Shown: one piece after another, positions 1 through 9,755 of the stretch
Position numbering within the stretch: the first letter of the stretch is position 1
Layout: each line of letters begins with the position of its first letter
Assembly: GCA_964626015.1 (NCBI GenBank)
Contig: CAZVCC010000015.1
Span: 1-56,672, forward strand
Source of the DNA: CAIKZJ01 sp964626015
Lineage (GTDB): Bacteria; Bacteroidota; Ignavibacteria; Tepidaquicellales; Tepidaquicellaceae
Direction of reading: 5' to 3'
DNA length: 56,672 nucleotides
Notes under the pieces: model-generated
Seen by the model: the letters and a program-made list of their open reading frames with translations, nothing else
Databases searched by the model: none
What the model was told of the DNA's origin: nothing
Made by a program: the position numbers and the translations under genes

Positions 1-60
1 AGTTGTCAGTTGATAGTTGTCAGTTGATAGTTGTCAGTTGATAGTTGTCAGTTGATAGTT
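1..60. repeat. 14-bp tandem repeat, about 4.3 copies
   Basis: Four perfect copies of AGTTGTCAGTTGAT plus AGTT run up to the window edge, so the array may continue to the left. Related AGTTGT(C/T)AGTTG words occur, decayed, near 37735-37760 and, inverted, at 7385-7412. No coding function is seen. Confidence 0.95.
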
Positions 61-501
61 ATCTGACATTGTATTTGTCTCGAAAGACATTCCATGTGTC
101 ATTCCCGAATTCTTTTATCGGGGATCTTATACTGGTTTTATCTTTTTGATTTAATAATAAGATATATGTTTTTAAATAAACCATGCTGTGAACTGTAAGG
201 TTCTTTCTGTTTATTCGAATTTTTTGAAATTCTTGTTTCCACAGATATATTCATATAGGGCTTATATGAATTTTATATAGGGTTTATATGGATTTCATAT
301 AGGGTTCATATGGATTTCATATAGGGTTCATATGGATTTCATATAGAGTTCATATAGAAAGTACATAGTTCGCGTATATCTCTCGGATAGCCCGCCTATG
401 GACACGGGATTTAAGTTCAGTAAAAATATCTTTATTTTGAAACAAAACACATGTTTTTTAAGTATTATTAATAAACTTACTTTCATTTATTCAAAATTTT
501 T
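61..501. other. Gene-free intergenic region
   Basis: No credible open reading frame is present. The stretch holds an imperfect hairpin at 101-125 (ATTCCCGA and TCGGGGAT arms around ATTCTTTTA), the 11-bp-period array at 250-359, and the upstream region of the gene at 502. The hairpin arms resemble those at 5682-5726 and 7337-7367. No promoter could be assigned with confidence. Confidence 0.6.
250..359. repeat. 11-bp-period array, ten units (five 22-bp copies)
   Basis: Two alternating 11-mers, TTCATATAGGG and TTCATATGGAT, follow each other without gaps for ten units, with a few substitutions in the first and last units. The array ends about 140 bp before the start codon at 502. A second array with the same ATATGGA core and the same period lies at 44498-44640. 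Confidence 0.93.
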
Positions 502-1362
502 ATGAAAAGAATAATACTATTATTTGCGGTGCTTGCGATAAGCAGCTCTGTCTTTTGCCAGCATAAACGAGGCAGATATTACGACGATTATAATTACAAA
601 TTTTTCAATATAGAAAAGCCGACGGTTGAGCTTTCATACGGTATGACAAACATTATGCTCGACGGTTATCAGCAGGGTTTCGATAAAGCAGGCTTCATAG
701 ATTTTAAAATCGGATTTTCAACAAAAAAGTCCAAAAGATTTTATGAGAATAAACTGAAGAAGTATGATTTTGTGTATCTGGATGTAGGAAATTATTCTAC
801 GTCGCTAAGAGCTAAAAGTCATTCAGCGGATAAGATAAAAGCAAACAACTGGCGTTTCGGTTTTGGGAGCAAGACGGGATATATGATTAGAGCGGGTAAG
901 GTAGGAATTTTACCATATTCATCGAGGGCGCTCATGTGGACGAATTCAAACTGGACGGGGATTAATTCCACCGTGACACCGATTGAAGACGACAAGCTGC
1001 TTGTCTTTGGAGACCAGTTCAGGTTCGGCGGCAACTACGAAAGCGGGATAAGCGTGCAGGTAATGCCTCTTCTTTCTCTGGATATTAATTACGAAAGGTT
1101 AAATGTGTATCCGCGCACTATGTTCTGGGCGCAGTCGGGAAGTATGGTTCTGCAGGAAATTGGCTCGGGGATGATTGATTATTTTGTGCACAGGGTATTA
1201 AGGAGCAAACCGATTGCGGGCTCTATTGTAAATTTTGTACTGAAGAGTGCGTATTATTACGGCTTCAGCGAATTGAAGTCAAAGAACATGGACTGGCCGT
1301 TCGGAGGCGAGGCATCTTTGAATTACAGTACGTTTAAGTTCGGCGTTGGGTTTACGTTTTAG
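502..1362 (+). CDS. Predicted outer-membrane beta-barrel protein, function unknown
   Basis: This 286-residue protein has a clear Sec signal peptide (residues 1-19, ending VFCQ) and is then rich in alternating aromatic and polar residues. It ends in GVGFTF, and a C-terminal aromatic residue is typical of outer-membrane barrels. It contains no catalytic motif that I recognise. It stands alone: repeats lie upstream and a strong hairpin terminator follows its stop by about 20 bp. No Shine-Dalgarno sequence precedes the ATG, which is followed directly by the signal peptide, so the start is well supported. A barrel in the outer membrane is inferred; the cargo or role is unknown. Confidence 0.75.
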   Translation: MKRIILLFAVLAISSSVFCQHKRGRYYDDYNYKFFNIEKPTVELSYGMTNIMLDGYQQGFDKAGFIDFKIGFSTKKSKRFYENKLKKYDFVYLDVGNYSTSLRAKSHSADKIKANNWRFGFGSKTGYMIRAGKVGILPYSSRALMWTNSNWTGINSTVTPIEDDKLLVFGDQFRFGGNYESGISVQVMPLLSLDINYERLNVYPRTMFWAQSGSMVLQEIGSGMIDYFVHRVLRSKPIAGSIVNFVLKSAYYYGFSELKSKNMDWPFGGEASLNYSTFKFGVGFTF

Positions 1363-1380
1363 AAATTACTTTTACTAAAT

Positions 1381-1408
1381 AGAAAAGGTGCCTTACGGCA
1401 CCTTTTCT
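1381..1408 (+). terminator. Intrinsic terminator, probably bidirectional
   Basis: A perfect 12-bp stem (AGAAAAGGTGCC with GGCACCTTTTCT) closes a TTAC loop and is followed by ATTTT on the plus strand. It sits 18 bp after the barrel gene. Read on the minus strand it is also T-rich after the stem, so it may serve the convergent peptidase gene ending at 1522. Confidence 0.85.
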
Positions 1409-1521
1409 ATTTTAATATCTCTTAAATATCTTTCACTATAAAATATTATCAATTGCTAATTAATCCGCAACAGCGGACGTTCTCCGCGGCGATTTTTCGA
1501 CACAGAACGCGCAACTTAAAA

Positions 1522-3618
1522 CTATTTTATCAATATCATTTTCTTAACGTCAACAAATCCTTCTGATTCAAGCCTGTAATAATAGACACCCGTTGATAAA
1601 TCTGTACCGCTGAAGTCCACAGTGTAATAACCTGCTTCTTTGTTGCCGTTGACAAGATTTGCAATTTCCTTACCGAGCATGTCATATACTTTCAATGTTA
1701 CGAATGAATTTCTCGGAATTGCAAAATTTATTTTTGTTACAGGATTAAACGGATTCGGGTAATTCTGCGACAATGAATATGCGTTCGGCAAACCTGTCTG
1801 GTTGTTGCCGATGCTTGTTGCAGTATTTATCCCGAGGCATATATTTGGCCGTGTTGCTGCGGTTGAAGTGCTCGTAACTGTACAACCCGACCCGCCGTCA
1901 ACGTGATGATGAACGACAGTGCCTGTCTGTGAAGTTCCTGCAACTGTGGAATTCGCTGACCATGAGGTATTGTCAAAACATACTTCAATCAGCAGATTTC
2001 CTGTTCCGTTCCAATAATAAGGATTTGCGAGGTTGATATACTGTATTCCCGTTCCCGGCGGTGTAAACGATGACGATGTGTAAACTTCTGTCCAGCCTGT
2101 TGTTGTCCATGTTGAGATGGTTGATGCTGTAACTGTTTGCATCTTAATTGAGAAGCTGCTCATTGCTGGTGAGCCTACTGTCAGATAATTAAACCCAAGT
2201 TTGCTGATTAATCCGGCAGAACCTCCGCTTGTTACTATTTCTGAAGCGTTAAAAAGAATCTGTGTTCTTGAATCTTCATACAACGTGTAAAATGGATAAC
2301 TTGTCGGAGTAGTGCCCGTTCCGATGCATGCATAGTTTACGCTCTCAATCGTGTATGAGAATGTTGTTGTTGGCGCTGTGCTTCCCGGAGGATTAAGTCC
2401 TCTTCCGCCGGCAGGATACGTGCAGATAAAACTGCCTGCTGAATCCTGAGCTGCAAAGTAATAATTCACTACAGTACCGAGAGTCGTTTGTGCAGGGATT
2501 ATAAACTTGAATGTATCAAGATTGTAATAATCATAATTTACAGATGTATATGAGCCGTTGTTAACTTTGTAATAAAGCCTTGGAGCGTTGTTTGTGTTCA
2601 TTGCAACTTTGCTCTTCGATTTTATAACAAGAGCTGCCGTTCTATCTGTCATGTAATTACCGCTCGCAAGCTGTGTATGGTAGAAATCCATTTTTACATT
2701 GTTTGAAAATGAAACGAGAGCTGCAATTGCAGTCCTGACAAGGTTTCTGAAGAACGGTAAGTTTAGAGTACTGTATTTATCGTTTGTCGTATGATAGTAC
2801 GGAGTAAAATCGCTGTTGTCTTCAATGTTCATGAAACCTTTATATCCTCTCGTCCAGAAAGAAGCGTGGTCGCTGTTTGCAGTTGTGTTTATCTTTTTAA
2901 TTGGAACAAGTGTTGGAAGATAAGTCCTCATTGCAGAGATGTAATCGTTCGCAAAACTTTCCGAAGCTGTGTTTGAAACGACTTCATTCTTGCCGTCGTT
3001 GTTACCGTCGTATGCAATCATGTCAAGGTTTATGTTGCATAAAATCGAATCTCCTCTAAAATAAGCTGTATCAACGTATGCATCGCTTCCATAAAGACCG
3101 CGTTCTTCTTCATCCCAGAGTGCAAAAACAACAGTGTATTCTGTCGGGAAACCTGCTAATATGCGGGCTGCTTCAAGCACTCCAACCGTGCCAGATGCGT
3201 TGTCATCCGCTCCCGGCGCTAAGCTTCCTGAGGGCATATCGTCGTAATGTCCGCCAATTATGTAATACTGGTTCGGATATTTTGTGCCGAGCTTTGTTGC
3301 GAGTACGTTTACGCTCGTAGCGCTGTTGTACTGATACCTTGGTGTGTATCCGTAAGACTGCAGTAGTTCGAAAATATATTGAGCGGCTTTTGGATTGTGG
3401 ACGCTGTTATAGTGTCTTGATGCAATCGTATAAACCGACCCGCCGATAATACATGTTGTATCGCCGCTGAGCTGACGGTCAAGCAATCCGACGCTTTGCG
3501 TAGTGATTAGGTTTATTAAAGAATCAATTTTGGGACTGTACCCAATCTGAGCATTTGCCGTTAGAGTTATAAGTGTAATTAATAACACTGATAATAGGGG
3601 GAAACGTAATGATTTCAT
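1522..3618 (-). CDS. Secreted M28-family zinc aminopeptidase with T9SS sorting domain
   Basis: This is a probable extracellular metallopeptidase that removes N-terminal residues from peptides. A signal peptide covers residues 1-24. The M28 zinc motifs are complete: GGHYDD (His124), GADDNASG (Asp138), WDEEERG (Glu170/171), NLDM (Asp199) and SDHASF (His251). A middle region of about 300 residues is beta-rich and may bind substrate. The last 80 residues are a T9SS type A sorting domain (NYPNPFNPVTKINFAIP, ending KKMILIK), so the protein is expected to cross the outer membrane and be released or anchored. The two-metal ligand set argues for an active enzyme; the exact specificity cannot be read. 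Confidence 0.93.
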   Translation of the reverse strand: MKSLRFPLLSVLLITLITLTANAQIGYSPKIDSLINLITTQSVGLLDRQLSGDTTCIIGGSVYTIASRHYNSVHNPKAAQYIFELLQSYGYTPRYQYNSATSVNVLATKLGTKYPNQYYIIGGHYDDMPSGSLAPGADDNASGTVGVLEAARILAGFPTEYTVVFALWDEEERGLYGSDAYVDTAYFRGDSILCNINLDMIAYDGNNDGKNEVVSNTASESFANDYISAMRTYLPTLVPIKKINTTANSDHASFWTRGYKGFMNIEDNSDFTPYYHTTNDKYSTLNLPFFRNLVRTAIAALVSFSNNVKMDFYHTQLASGNYMTDRTAALVIKSKSKVAMNTNNAPRLYYKVNNGSYTSVNYDYYNLDTFKFIIPAQTTLGTVVNYYFAAQDSAGSFICTYPAGGRGLNPPGSTAPTTTFSYTIESVNYACIGTGTTPTSYPFYTLYEDSRTQILFNASEIVTSGGSAGLISKLGFNYLTVGSPAMSSFSIKMQTVTASTISTWTTTGWTEVYTSSSFTPPGTGIQYINLANPYYWNGTGNLLIEVCFDNTSWSANSTVAGTSQTGTVVHHHVDGGSGCTVTSTSTAATRPNICLGINTATSIGNNQTGLPNAYSLSQNYPNPFNPVTKINFAIPRNSFVTLKVYDMLGKEIANLVNGNKEAGYYTVDFSGTDLSTGVYYYRLESEGFVDVKKMILIK

Positions 3619-3910
3619 ATTATTTAATTATTTTATATCTACTAAAATAGCTCTAAAATTCCAATTATAAAAGTAAAATACTAATCCGAAAATCAACCGC
3701 TTTCTATGCGTTTATTAACGAAAGCTATACTGTTTCAGTAGGAAACGGTAAATAAAAAGCTGCAAAATTGTTTATTATGATATTTGATTGGAACAAATCA
3801 CAAAAATTTAAGTTTATAATCCAATAGTCGTAAAAAACTGTAACTTTTTGCAATTTTCAGGTGTTCTTAGAATAAATCCGGATATATTTTACTAAATTAA
3901 AACAATAACT

Positions 3911-4267
3911 ATGAAAAAAATCACGTTTCTGTTCTTACTATTTGCTGCTCTCTTTGCTTTAAACACAGGCGTTAAAGCTCAGTCATATTTTACTTATGAC
4001 GGCAGCGAGTTTTCCGTACTTTTAACTTGCGATGATGCAAACACATACGTTACTGCAGTGCAGTTTTCGTCAGGCGGTAATTGGATAGACTTCTCTATTA
4101 TTGATTACACCGACCTTGAAGGCGTTGCCGGCGGCGGTTTTGCATACACATGCCAGGATGGTAAGGGAGTAAAGTTTCTCGTCGATTATTACCGTACTCA
4201 GGATTACATAAAAGTGATGAACCTTGATACCGGAAAAGAATGGACGCTGTACAGAAGGTCAGAATAA
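3911..4267 (+). CDS. Small secreted protein of unknown function
   Basis: The 118-residue product has a signal peptide (residues 1-24, ending VKAQ), leaving a mature domain of about 94 residues that is rich in aromatic residues and has two cysteines (in LLTCDD and YTCQD) that could form a disulphide. I recognise no family. It is monocistronic, with a strong terminator 23 bp after the stop. The 292-bp gap upstream, shared with the divergent peptidase gene, is AT-rich and shows no clear signal. Confidence 0.7.
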   Translation: MKKITFLFLLFAALFALNTGVKAQSYFTYDGSEFSVLLTCDDANTYVTAVQFSSGGNWIDFSIIDYTDLEGVAGGGFAYTCQDGKGVKFLVDYYRTQDYIKVMNLDTGKEWTLYRRSE

Positions 4268-4290
4268 AACTTTCCTTTTGCTTTTTTAAG

Positions 4291-4317
4291 GGCTTAATCG
4301 TCAGGATTAAGCCTTTT
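4291..4317 (+). terminator. Intrinsic terminator
   Basis: A 9-bp stem (GGCTTAATC with GATTAAGCC) closes a 5-nt loop and is followed by TTTTATT. It lies 23 bp after the small secreted protein gene. Confidence 0.85.
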
Positions 4318-4366
4318 ATTATTGTAGCAGGGAAACATTTAGACGTATAAAACGTTATACTCTTAT

Positions 4367-5656
4367 ATGGGATTATCTCAAAGAATAATATTTTTTACTG
4401 TTGTCTTTTCCGTTTTATTCTTACTTCAGATTGTAGTTTATAAAACATTCAGGAAATATCTGTTAAGGAAAAATCTGGATTTAAAGACTGCTAACTATGT
4501 ATCAAGGACGCCGTTTTTGTTATTTAATTTACCATATATAATACAGATTCTGAAGTCATTCGATATATTCCTTCCCCCTGAATGGATGGACGTGGTAATA
4601 ATAAAGCCATTCTTTGTTTTTCAGTCGGCTACTTTTTTCATAGGGCTTTTTCTGATTGCGGGAAAGATTATAAAACTTCCGTTTGTCATCGGCGACTTTC
4701 TGCTAAAAAGAATTAATTTTATAAAAGATAAGTATCTTAATTTTAGGAATAAAAAGAAGGTCGTTAAGTTTGATGAATCAAGAAGGAAGTTCATTACAGG
4801 CTCAACGGCTCTCGTAAGCGGTTATGCGTTCATCGGTGCGGGTGTCGGCACGATACAAAACCATATATACGAGATTGAGCACAGGACAATTGCAATTAAG
4901 GGGCTTCCCGCTGAACAGAAAGGCACGACAGCTGTTTTGATAAGCGATATACACAGCGGTCCGTACATGGATTATGAGCAGATGAAAGAATACGTTGATG
5001 TTGTGAATGATTTAAACCCTGATATGATTCTTATTCCAGGCGACTTAACCAACTCTCAGAAAAACGAGGCTTCGCCTTTTGCAAAAGCATTCAGGAATCT
5101 GAAAGCAAAACACGGCGTATATGCTACATTGGGAAATCATGATTATTTCAGTGATGAAAATTACATCAACGATGTTGTTAAGAATGAAACAGGAATTAGA
5201 ATGCTGAGGAATGAAGCACTTCTGCTAAATATCAACGGCAAGCCTTTCAGCATTATGGGTACTGAGGATACACGCGACAGCGGCGGCAGGTCGAATCCTG
5301 TAGTTGCGAAGTATATAACCCAGACCGTAAACTTTGCAAACGAACAGTTTAAACAAAATGGTATTGACTCTAAAACCGTTCCGAAGATATTGTTGACTCA
5401 TAAACCTTATCTCTTTGATGATGTGTCCGACCTGAACTTTGACCTAATGCTGAGCGGTCATACACACGGGGGACAGGTTGTATTCTTTAAATTCGGCGAT
5501 TTGAATTTATCATTTGCATCAGCAGCGCACAAGTATGTAAGCGGTTTGTATGAGAATAACGGAAAGTATCTTTATGTCTCGCGCGGAATAGGTACAGTAG
5601 GTTTGCCAATCAGGTTTAATTGTCCACCCGAAATCACAAAGCTAACCTTTGTGTAA
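4367..5656 (+). CDS. Membrane-anchored metallophosphoesterase, calcineurin-like (YkuE type)
   Basis: The N-terminal part (residues about 6-110) holds several hydrophobic membrane segments. A twin-arginine-like SRRKFITG motif and a further hydrophobic stretch follow at 138-163. The phosphoesterase domain from about 187 to the end carries the full two-metal ligand series: SDIH (Asp194, His196), PGDL (Asp226), GNHD (Asn257, His258), LLTHKP and GHTHGG. In related proteins this domain lies outside the cytoplasmic membrane and cleaves phosphodiester or pyrophosphate bonds, for example in lipid intermediates; the substrate here is unknown. It is a single gene, convergent with the permease that follows. 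Confidence 0.88.
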   Translation: MGLSQRIIFFTVVFSVLFLLQIVVYKTFRKYLLRKNLDLKTANYVSRTPFLLFNLPYIIQILKSFDIFLPPEWMDVVIIKPFFVFQSATFFIGLFLIAGKIIKLPFVIGDFLLKRINFIKDKYLNFRNKKKVVKFDESRRKFITGSTALVSGYAFIGAGVGTIQNHIYEIEHRTIAIKGLPAEQKGTTAVLISDIHSGPYMDYEQMKEYVDVVNDLNPDMILIPGDLTNSQKNEASPFAKAFRNLKAKHGVYATLGNHDYFSDENYINDVVKNETGIRMLRNEALLLNINGKPFSIMGTEDTRDSGGRSNPVVAKYITQTVNFANEQFKQNGIDSKTVPKILLTHKPYLFDDVSDLNFDLMLSGHTHGGQVVFFKFGDLNLSFASAAHKYVSGLYENNGKYLYVSRGIGTVGLPIRFNCPPEITKLTFV

Positions 5657-5681
5657 AGTGTAATTTTGTTTAAAATTTTGT

Positions 5682-5726
5682 AATCCCCGAATGCGTGTTC
5701 TTTGCGTCCGACTTTTATCGGTGATT
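5682..5726. terminator. Weak hairpin between convergent genes
   Basis: AATCCCCGA and TCGGTGATT can pair with one mismatch around a long loop, between the stops of the phosphoesterase (plus) and permease (minus) genes. The loop contains ACTTTTATCGG, which resembles the hairpin at 101-125. It may be a decayed repeat acting as a terminator. Confidence 0.35.
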
Positions 5727-5729
5727 TAA

Positions 5730-7166
5730 CTATGGTTCAATCTTTAACCTCTTATTCTTCCTCCTCCAGAACAAATAAAACGGTATCCCTATCAGCACAA
5801 GCGACAGTCCAATTCCCGAGTCTCTTGGATTTTCTATAATTGTTACAGCAACAAGAGCCACGCAAAATAGCACAAATATAAACGGCAGAATCGGATATCC
5901 CGGTACTTTGTATACCCTTTCAGCGTCCTTCATCTTCTTGCGCAGAACAAACACCCCGAATGCTCCTGCACCATAGAAAATGAAGCTTGCAAATATTAAC
6001 ATATCCGTCAGCTGGTCAAACGTTCCCGAAAGAACGAGCAAACTTGCCCAAGCGCCCTGTATTATCAAAGACAAATGCGGAGTGCGGTACTTGCTGTGGT
6101 GAGAGCCGGCAGATTTGAAGAATAAATTGTCTTTTGCCATTGCAAAATAAATTCTTGATGATGCGAGTATAGTTCCGTTTGTTGTTCCGAAAGTTGAGAC
6201 CATTATTAAAACAGAGATAAACACTGCACCGCCGTATCCAAGAAACTTTCTCATCATTTCAACAGCTATTATACTGTGTTCATTATTCGTGATACTGATT
6301 ATTTCTTCAACCGGAAGTACGTACAGAAATGCAGCATTGATTGCAAGATAGACAATTATCACAAGTGCAACTCCTCCGAATAACGATATAGGGATGTTTC
6401 TTTTCGGATTCTTGACTTCGCCTCCAAGATACCCGATATTGTTCCAGCCGTCATAAGCCCAGAATGCAGCAAGCATAGCCGCGAACATGGCTCCAAATAG
6501 TCCAAGCGGCGAACTGTACTTAAATCCGTCTGCTTCAAGTATTGGCATAAGATTTTCTGCTGAGCCGGCGCTTATCGTAAAACCAAGAATTATAATGAGA
6601 ATTATTCCGAGTACTTTTAAAGCCGTAAAGATGTTTGTTATAGTTCCGCCGATTACTACTCCGAAATAATTTGCACTCGTCAGGAAGATTATCGTTAATA
6701 TTGTTAATCCTTTTACACCAAAGCTCTGCAGGGGATTGAATATTCCCAAAAGCGTAAACTGCTCATAAGCTCCGGGAAGCCTCGGCAGGGGAATTACGGC
6801 ATTAACCGATTCGGCAAAGACATAAGCAATCGACGCAATTGATGCAGATTGTATAACCGAAAAGCAGCTCCATCCGTAAAGAAATGCAAATGCATTCCCG
6901 TACATCTTTTTAAAGTAAACATACTGTCCTCCGGGTTCAGCGATAAGTCCTGCAATTTCTGCATTCGTCGCAGCGCCTATCATTGTTATTATTCCGGGAA
7001 TGAGCCAGCAGAGAAGTATAAGCCCGGGAGAGCCGAGCTCAACTGACATAGGTGCGATTTTCTTGAAGATTCCTGACCCTATCATTGAACTTATAACAAT
7101 CATCAGCGATGTAAACAGTCCTAACCGCGTAAGTAATCCGCTGTGATGAGTCTCAATAATCTTCAA
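5730..7166 (-). CDS. APC-superfamily amino acid permease
   Basis: A 478-residue inner-membrane transporter with about 12 hydrophobic segments. The first helix carries the GSGIF motif (in SSMIGSGIFKK) that marks the unwound substrate site of APC amino-acid carriers, and FAAMLAAFWAYDGWNN in helix 6 fits the L-type/cationic amino-acid transporter branch. It probably exchanges or symports amino acids. It is a single minus-strand gene. The exact substrate cannot be deduced. The start is chosen because the first membrane segment follows about 15 residues later, the usual layout of the family. Confidence 0.9.
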   Translation of the reverse strand: MKIIETHHSGLLTRLGLFTSLMIVISSMIGSGIFKKIAPMSVELGSPGLILLCWLIPGIITMIGAATNAEIAGLIAEPGGQYVYFKKMYGNAFAFLYGWSCFSVIQSASIASIAYVFAESVNAVIPLPRLPGAYEQFTLLGIFNPLQSFGVKGLTILTIIFLTSANYFGVVIGGTITNIFTALKVLGIILIIILGFTISAGSAENLMPILEADGFKYSSPLGLFGAMFAAMLAAFWAYDGWNNIGYLGGEVKNPKRNIPISLFGGVALVIIVYLAINAAFLYVLPVEEIISITNNEHSIIAVEMMRKFLGYGGAVFISVLIMVSTFGTTNGTILASSRIYFAMAKDNLFFKSAGSHHSKYRTPHLSLIIQGAWASLLVLSGTFDQLTDMLIFASFIFYGAGAFGVFVLRKKMKDAERVYKVPGYPILPFIFVLFCVALVAVTIIENPRDSGIGLSLVLIGIPFYLFWRRKNKRLKIEP

Positions 7167-7336
7167 TAATCTGCTTTTGATTCATAAATTAATTCAGTAA
7201 AAATAATTCATGAATATATTAAAAACAAACTAATTATATTAAATCAGGCAGGACTATATTTTCTGTCATATTTACATCCCCACCGCATATTGTCATCTCG
7301 TGATGTTCCTGCAGGGAATCTCATCATTGTAAATAC

Positions 7337-7367
7337 AAAATCCCCGAATTAAACAATCGGGGATTTT
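7337..7367 (-). terminator. Intrinsic terminator of the BNR protein gene
   Basis: A perfect 11-bp stem (AAAATCCCCGA with TCGGGGATTTT) around a 9-nt loop lies 48 bp beyond the stop at 7415, and T-rich sequence follows on the minus strand. The arms resemble the hairpins at 101-125 and 5682-5726. Confidence 0.75.
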
Positions 7368-7414
7368 ATTTATTAACAATATACATCTAACAACTGGCAA
7401 CAAACAACTAACAA

Positions 7415-9490
7415 CTACCTTACCAGCACCATCTTCTTCGTTTCTGTGTAGCCTTCTGAAATCATCTTGTAAAAATAAACTCCGCTCGAAAGTCCGCTTC
7501 CGTCAAACGTAGTCTCATAAGTTCCGGGCTGTAACCGTTCATTCACCAGCGTCTGCACCTCGCGTCCGTCTGCATCATATACTTTGATTTGCACATTGCT
7601 GTAGCCTGACAGCTTAAACCTGATTACAGTCCTTGGATTAAACGGATTCGGATAGTTTTGCTCCAGCAGATATTTATCTGGTATAACCGTCGATATATTC
7701 TTCACGCTAATAATATCCGTCAGCTGCCTTCCCCATGCTCCGTATGTATTAGCACCCGCAAATATGTAATTGTCTGAAATAAATATTTCACCAAATTGGT
7801 TTAAATAAGAGGGCGGTATTCCCTGATTTCTGTTATACCAGTTTGCTCCGTTATTGTTCGTCATGAAAATTCCGGAATCATACGTACTTACGAATAAGTA
7901 ACTCCCGTAAGCTGTCATTGAATTAATATTCTTATCATTCATGCCTATTGATGTCCAGTTCTGACCGTTATTTGATGACATTACAACTCCTGTCCCATAT
8001 GAACCCCCTCCGTAAATATTATTTCCTGATATTTCGAGTTTATAAACACTTCCTGTATATACTGACACCCAGTTGGTACCATAATTTGTAGAACGCAAGA
8101 TATTATCCCCGGTTGTTAAATAAACATCATTTGCATTCATAAATTCAACATCCCACACTCCTTCATTGTACAAAGCTGTTGAATAAACTGTCATGAAAGT
8201 TTTTCCTGAATCATTTGAACGTTCCAATCCATAATCTCCGCTTTTATAATACAATCCTATATAAAAGATTGAGTCCTTTGCTTTTATGACATTTATATAC
8301 CTGTTCAATGTATTCCATCTGTAAATCCATTCATCTCCGTTATTCGTCGAATAATAAATTCCGTTTTGTGTAAGGTTATTATTCTGATACGCTGCATAAA
8401 TATTCGTTCCAAGGCTTGTCAAATCTCTTATTATCAAATAAGGTAATCCGTTGTTCACAGTATACCAGCTGTTGCCGTTGTTTGTTGACCTGTAAACACC
8501 TCTGCCCGATGTGTACAAAATTGAACCTGCTTTTGCAAAATCATAAGAATACTGAATTGTGTATCCTACCGCATCCCATATCGTTCCTCCGTTCGATGAT
8601 AAAAATATTCCTTCTGCCGAACCTGCAAGTAAATTGCTTCCCGAACTTGCAAGTGCTTTTACTGTCTGATTCCCGATGTCTGGCAATGCCGTCCAGGCAC
8701 CGCCCGATAACGGTGTCCTTTGCACTCCCGCATTCGTTCCTGCATATAAATATGTCGAATTTATCATTAATGAATAAACACCAATATTCAGCAAACCAGC
8801 AGAAACCCAGCTCGAACCGTTGTTCGTCGATTTATATATTCCGTCTGCGTTGTTAAGTGCTGTCGCGCCGGCATAAATCGTCGTACCCGAAAGTAATAAC
8901 ACAGTGATATTCTGATTTATCAGGCCAAAATTTGCCGTTGAAAAACTACTTCCGTTATCCGTTGATTTAAATACTCCACCGCCCAATGTTCCTGCGTACA
9001 TCGCCCCGTTATACACAAGCAGCGATGTTATATTTGGACTCGTTATGTTGTAGCCCGTGCTCTGCCAAGAAGCTCCGTTATCGCTCGTTACGAACAATCC
9101 GCCCGTCGTTCCTGCATAAAGATTCTGGTCTATGGATAAAAATGTATTAACCGTTGAATTGTAAAGCCCGCTGTTTACGGCAAACCATGTTGCGCCGGTG
9201 TTCGTGCTGAGAAATACTCCCCCGTTTGTTCCAAGAAAATAGTTTGCGCCTCTTTGAATAAAACAGTTTATAACACTGTTAGTGAGTCCAACGCTGCTCG
9301 CGCTAGTCCATGTTATCCCGTTGTTTACTGATATCATTACGTTGTTCCCGTCAGTACCTGCATACAGTACAGAACTTGGAGAAAAGAAACATTTTACATT
9401 CCCCCCGTAAGGTCCGTTTGACGGCAGCCACTGAGCATTTAACGCTGATGTTATTGCAAATACTATTACGAGGTAAATTAATTTTTTCAT
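7415..9490 (-). CDS. Secreted BNR/sortilin-like propeller protein with T9SS sorting domain
   Basis: After a signal peptide (1-19, ending LNAQ), the 691-residue protein is made of about a dozen repeats of 40-50 residues, each with an Asp-box-like S(T/S)(N/D)NGxxW turn such as STNTGATW, TSDNGASW and STNNGSSW. This fits one or two beta-propellers of the BNR/sortilin/YCF48 type. The C-terminus is a T9SS type A sorting domain (NYPNPFNPRTVIRFKL, ending KKMVLVR). No catalytic residues are recognisable; a role in adhesion or surface binding is an inference. It is monocistronic. Confidence 0.88.
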   Translation of the reverse strand: MKKLIYLVIVFAITSALNAQWLPSNGPYGGNVKCFFSPSSVLYAGTDGNNVMISVNNGITWTSASSVGLTNSVINCFIQRGANYFLGTNGGVFLSTNTGATWFAVNSGLYNSTVNTFLSIDQNLYAGTTGGLFVTSDNGASWQSTGYNITSPNITSLLVYNGAMYAGTLGGGVFKSTDNGSSFSTANFGLINQNITVLLLSGTTIYAGATALNNADGIYKSTNNGSSWVSAGLLNIGVYSLMINSTYLYAGTNAGVQRTPLSGGAWTALPDIGNQTVKALASSGSNLLAGSAEGIFLSSNGGTIWDAVGYTIQYSYDFAKAGSILYTSGRGVYRSTNNGNSWYTVNNGLPYLIIRDLTSLGTNIYAAYQNNNLTQNGIYYSTNNGDEWIYRWNTLNRYINVIKAKDSIFYIGLYYKSGDYGLERSNDSGKTFMTVYSTALYNEGVWDVEFMNANDVYLTTGDNILRSTNYGTNWVSVYTGSVYKLEISGNNIYGGGSYGTGVVMSSNNGQNWTSIGMNDKNINSMTAYGSYLFVSTYDSGIFMTNNNGANWYNRNQGIPPSYLNQFGEIFISDNYIFAGANTYGAWGRQLTDIISVKNISTVIPDKYLLEQNYPNPFNPRTVIRFKLSGYSNVQIKVYDADGREVQTLVNERLQPGTYETTFDGSGLSSGVYFYKMISEGYTETKKMVLVR

Positions 9491-9755
9491 ATTAAGGGGA
9501 TTAAATTATTTGAATATCGACTTGATTTGTCGTGCGGAAAAAAGACTGAAATCTTTGTATTTAAGTACATCTATCGCTGATTACTGTTTGGGGAAAATCA
9601 TCATTTAAGTAAAAATAATCCATCTTTACTTAACTTTCAAACTATATTTAAACACTACTTTGCCTTAAGTAAATTATTTGCAGGTTAATATTTTTGTTAC
9701 ACGGCTTAAGTATTAATAAATATTATCTTAAGTCAGTGTATTAAATTTATTAATG

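Noticed and set aside
1..359. CRISPR array
   Set aside because: The repeats are contiguous 14-bp and 11-bp units without unique spacers, and no cas gene is present.
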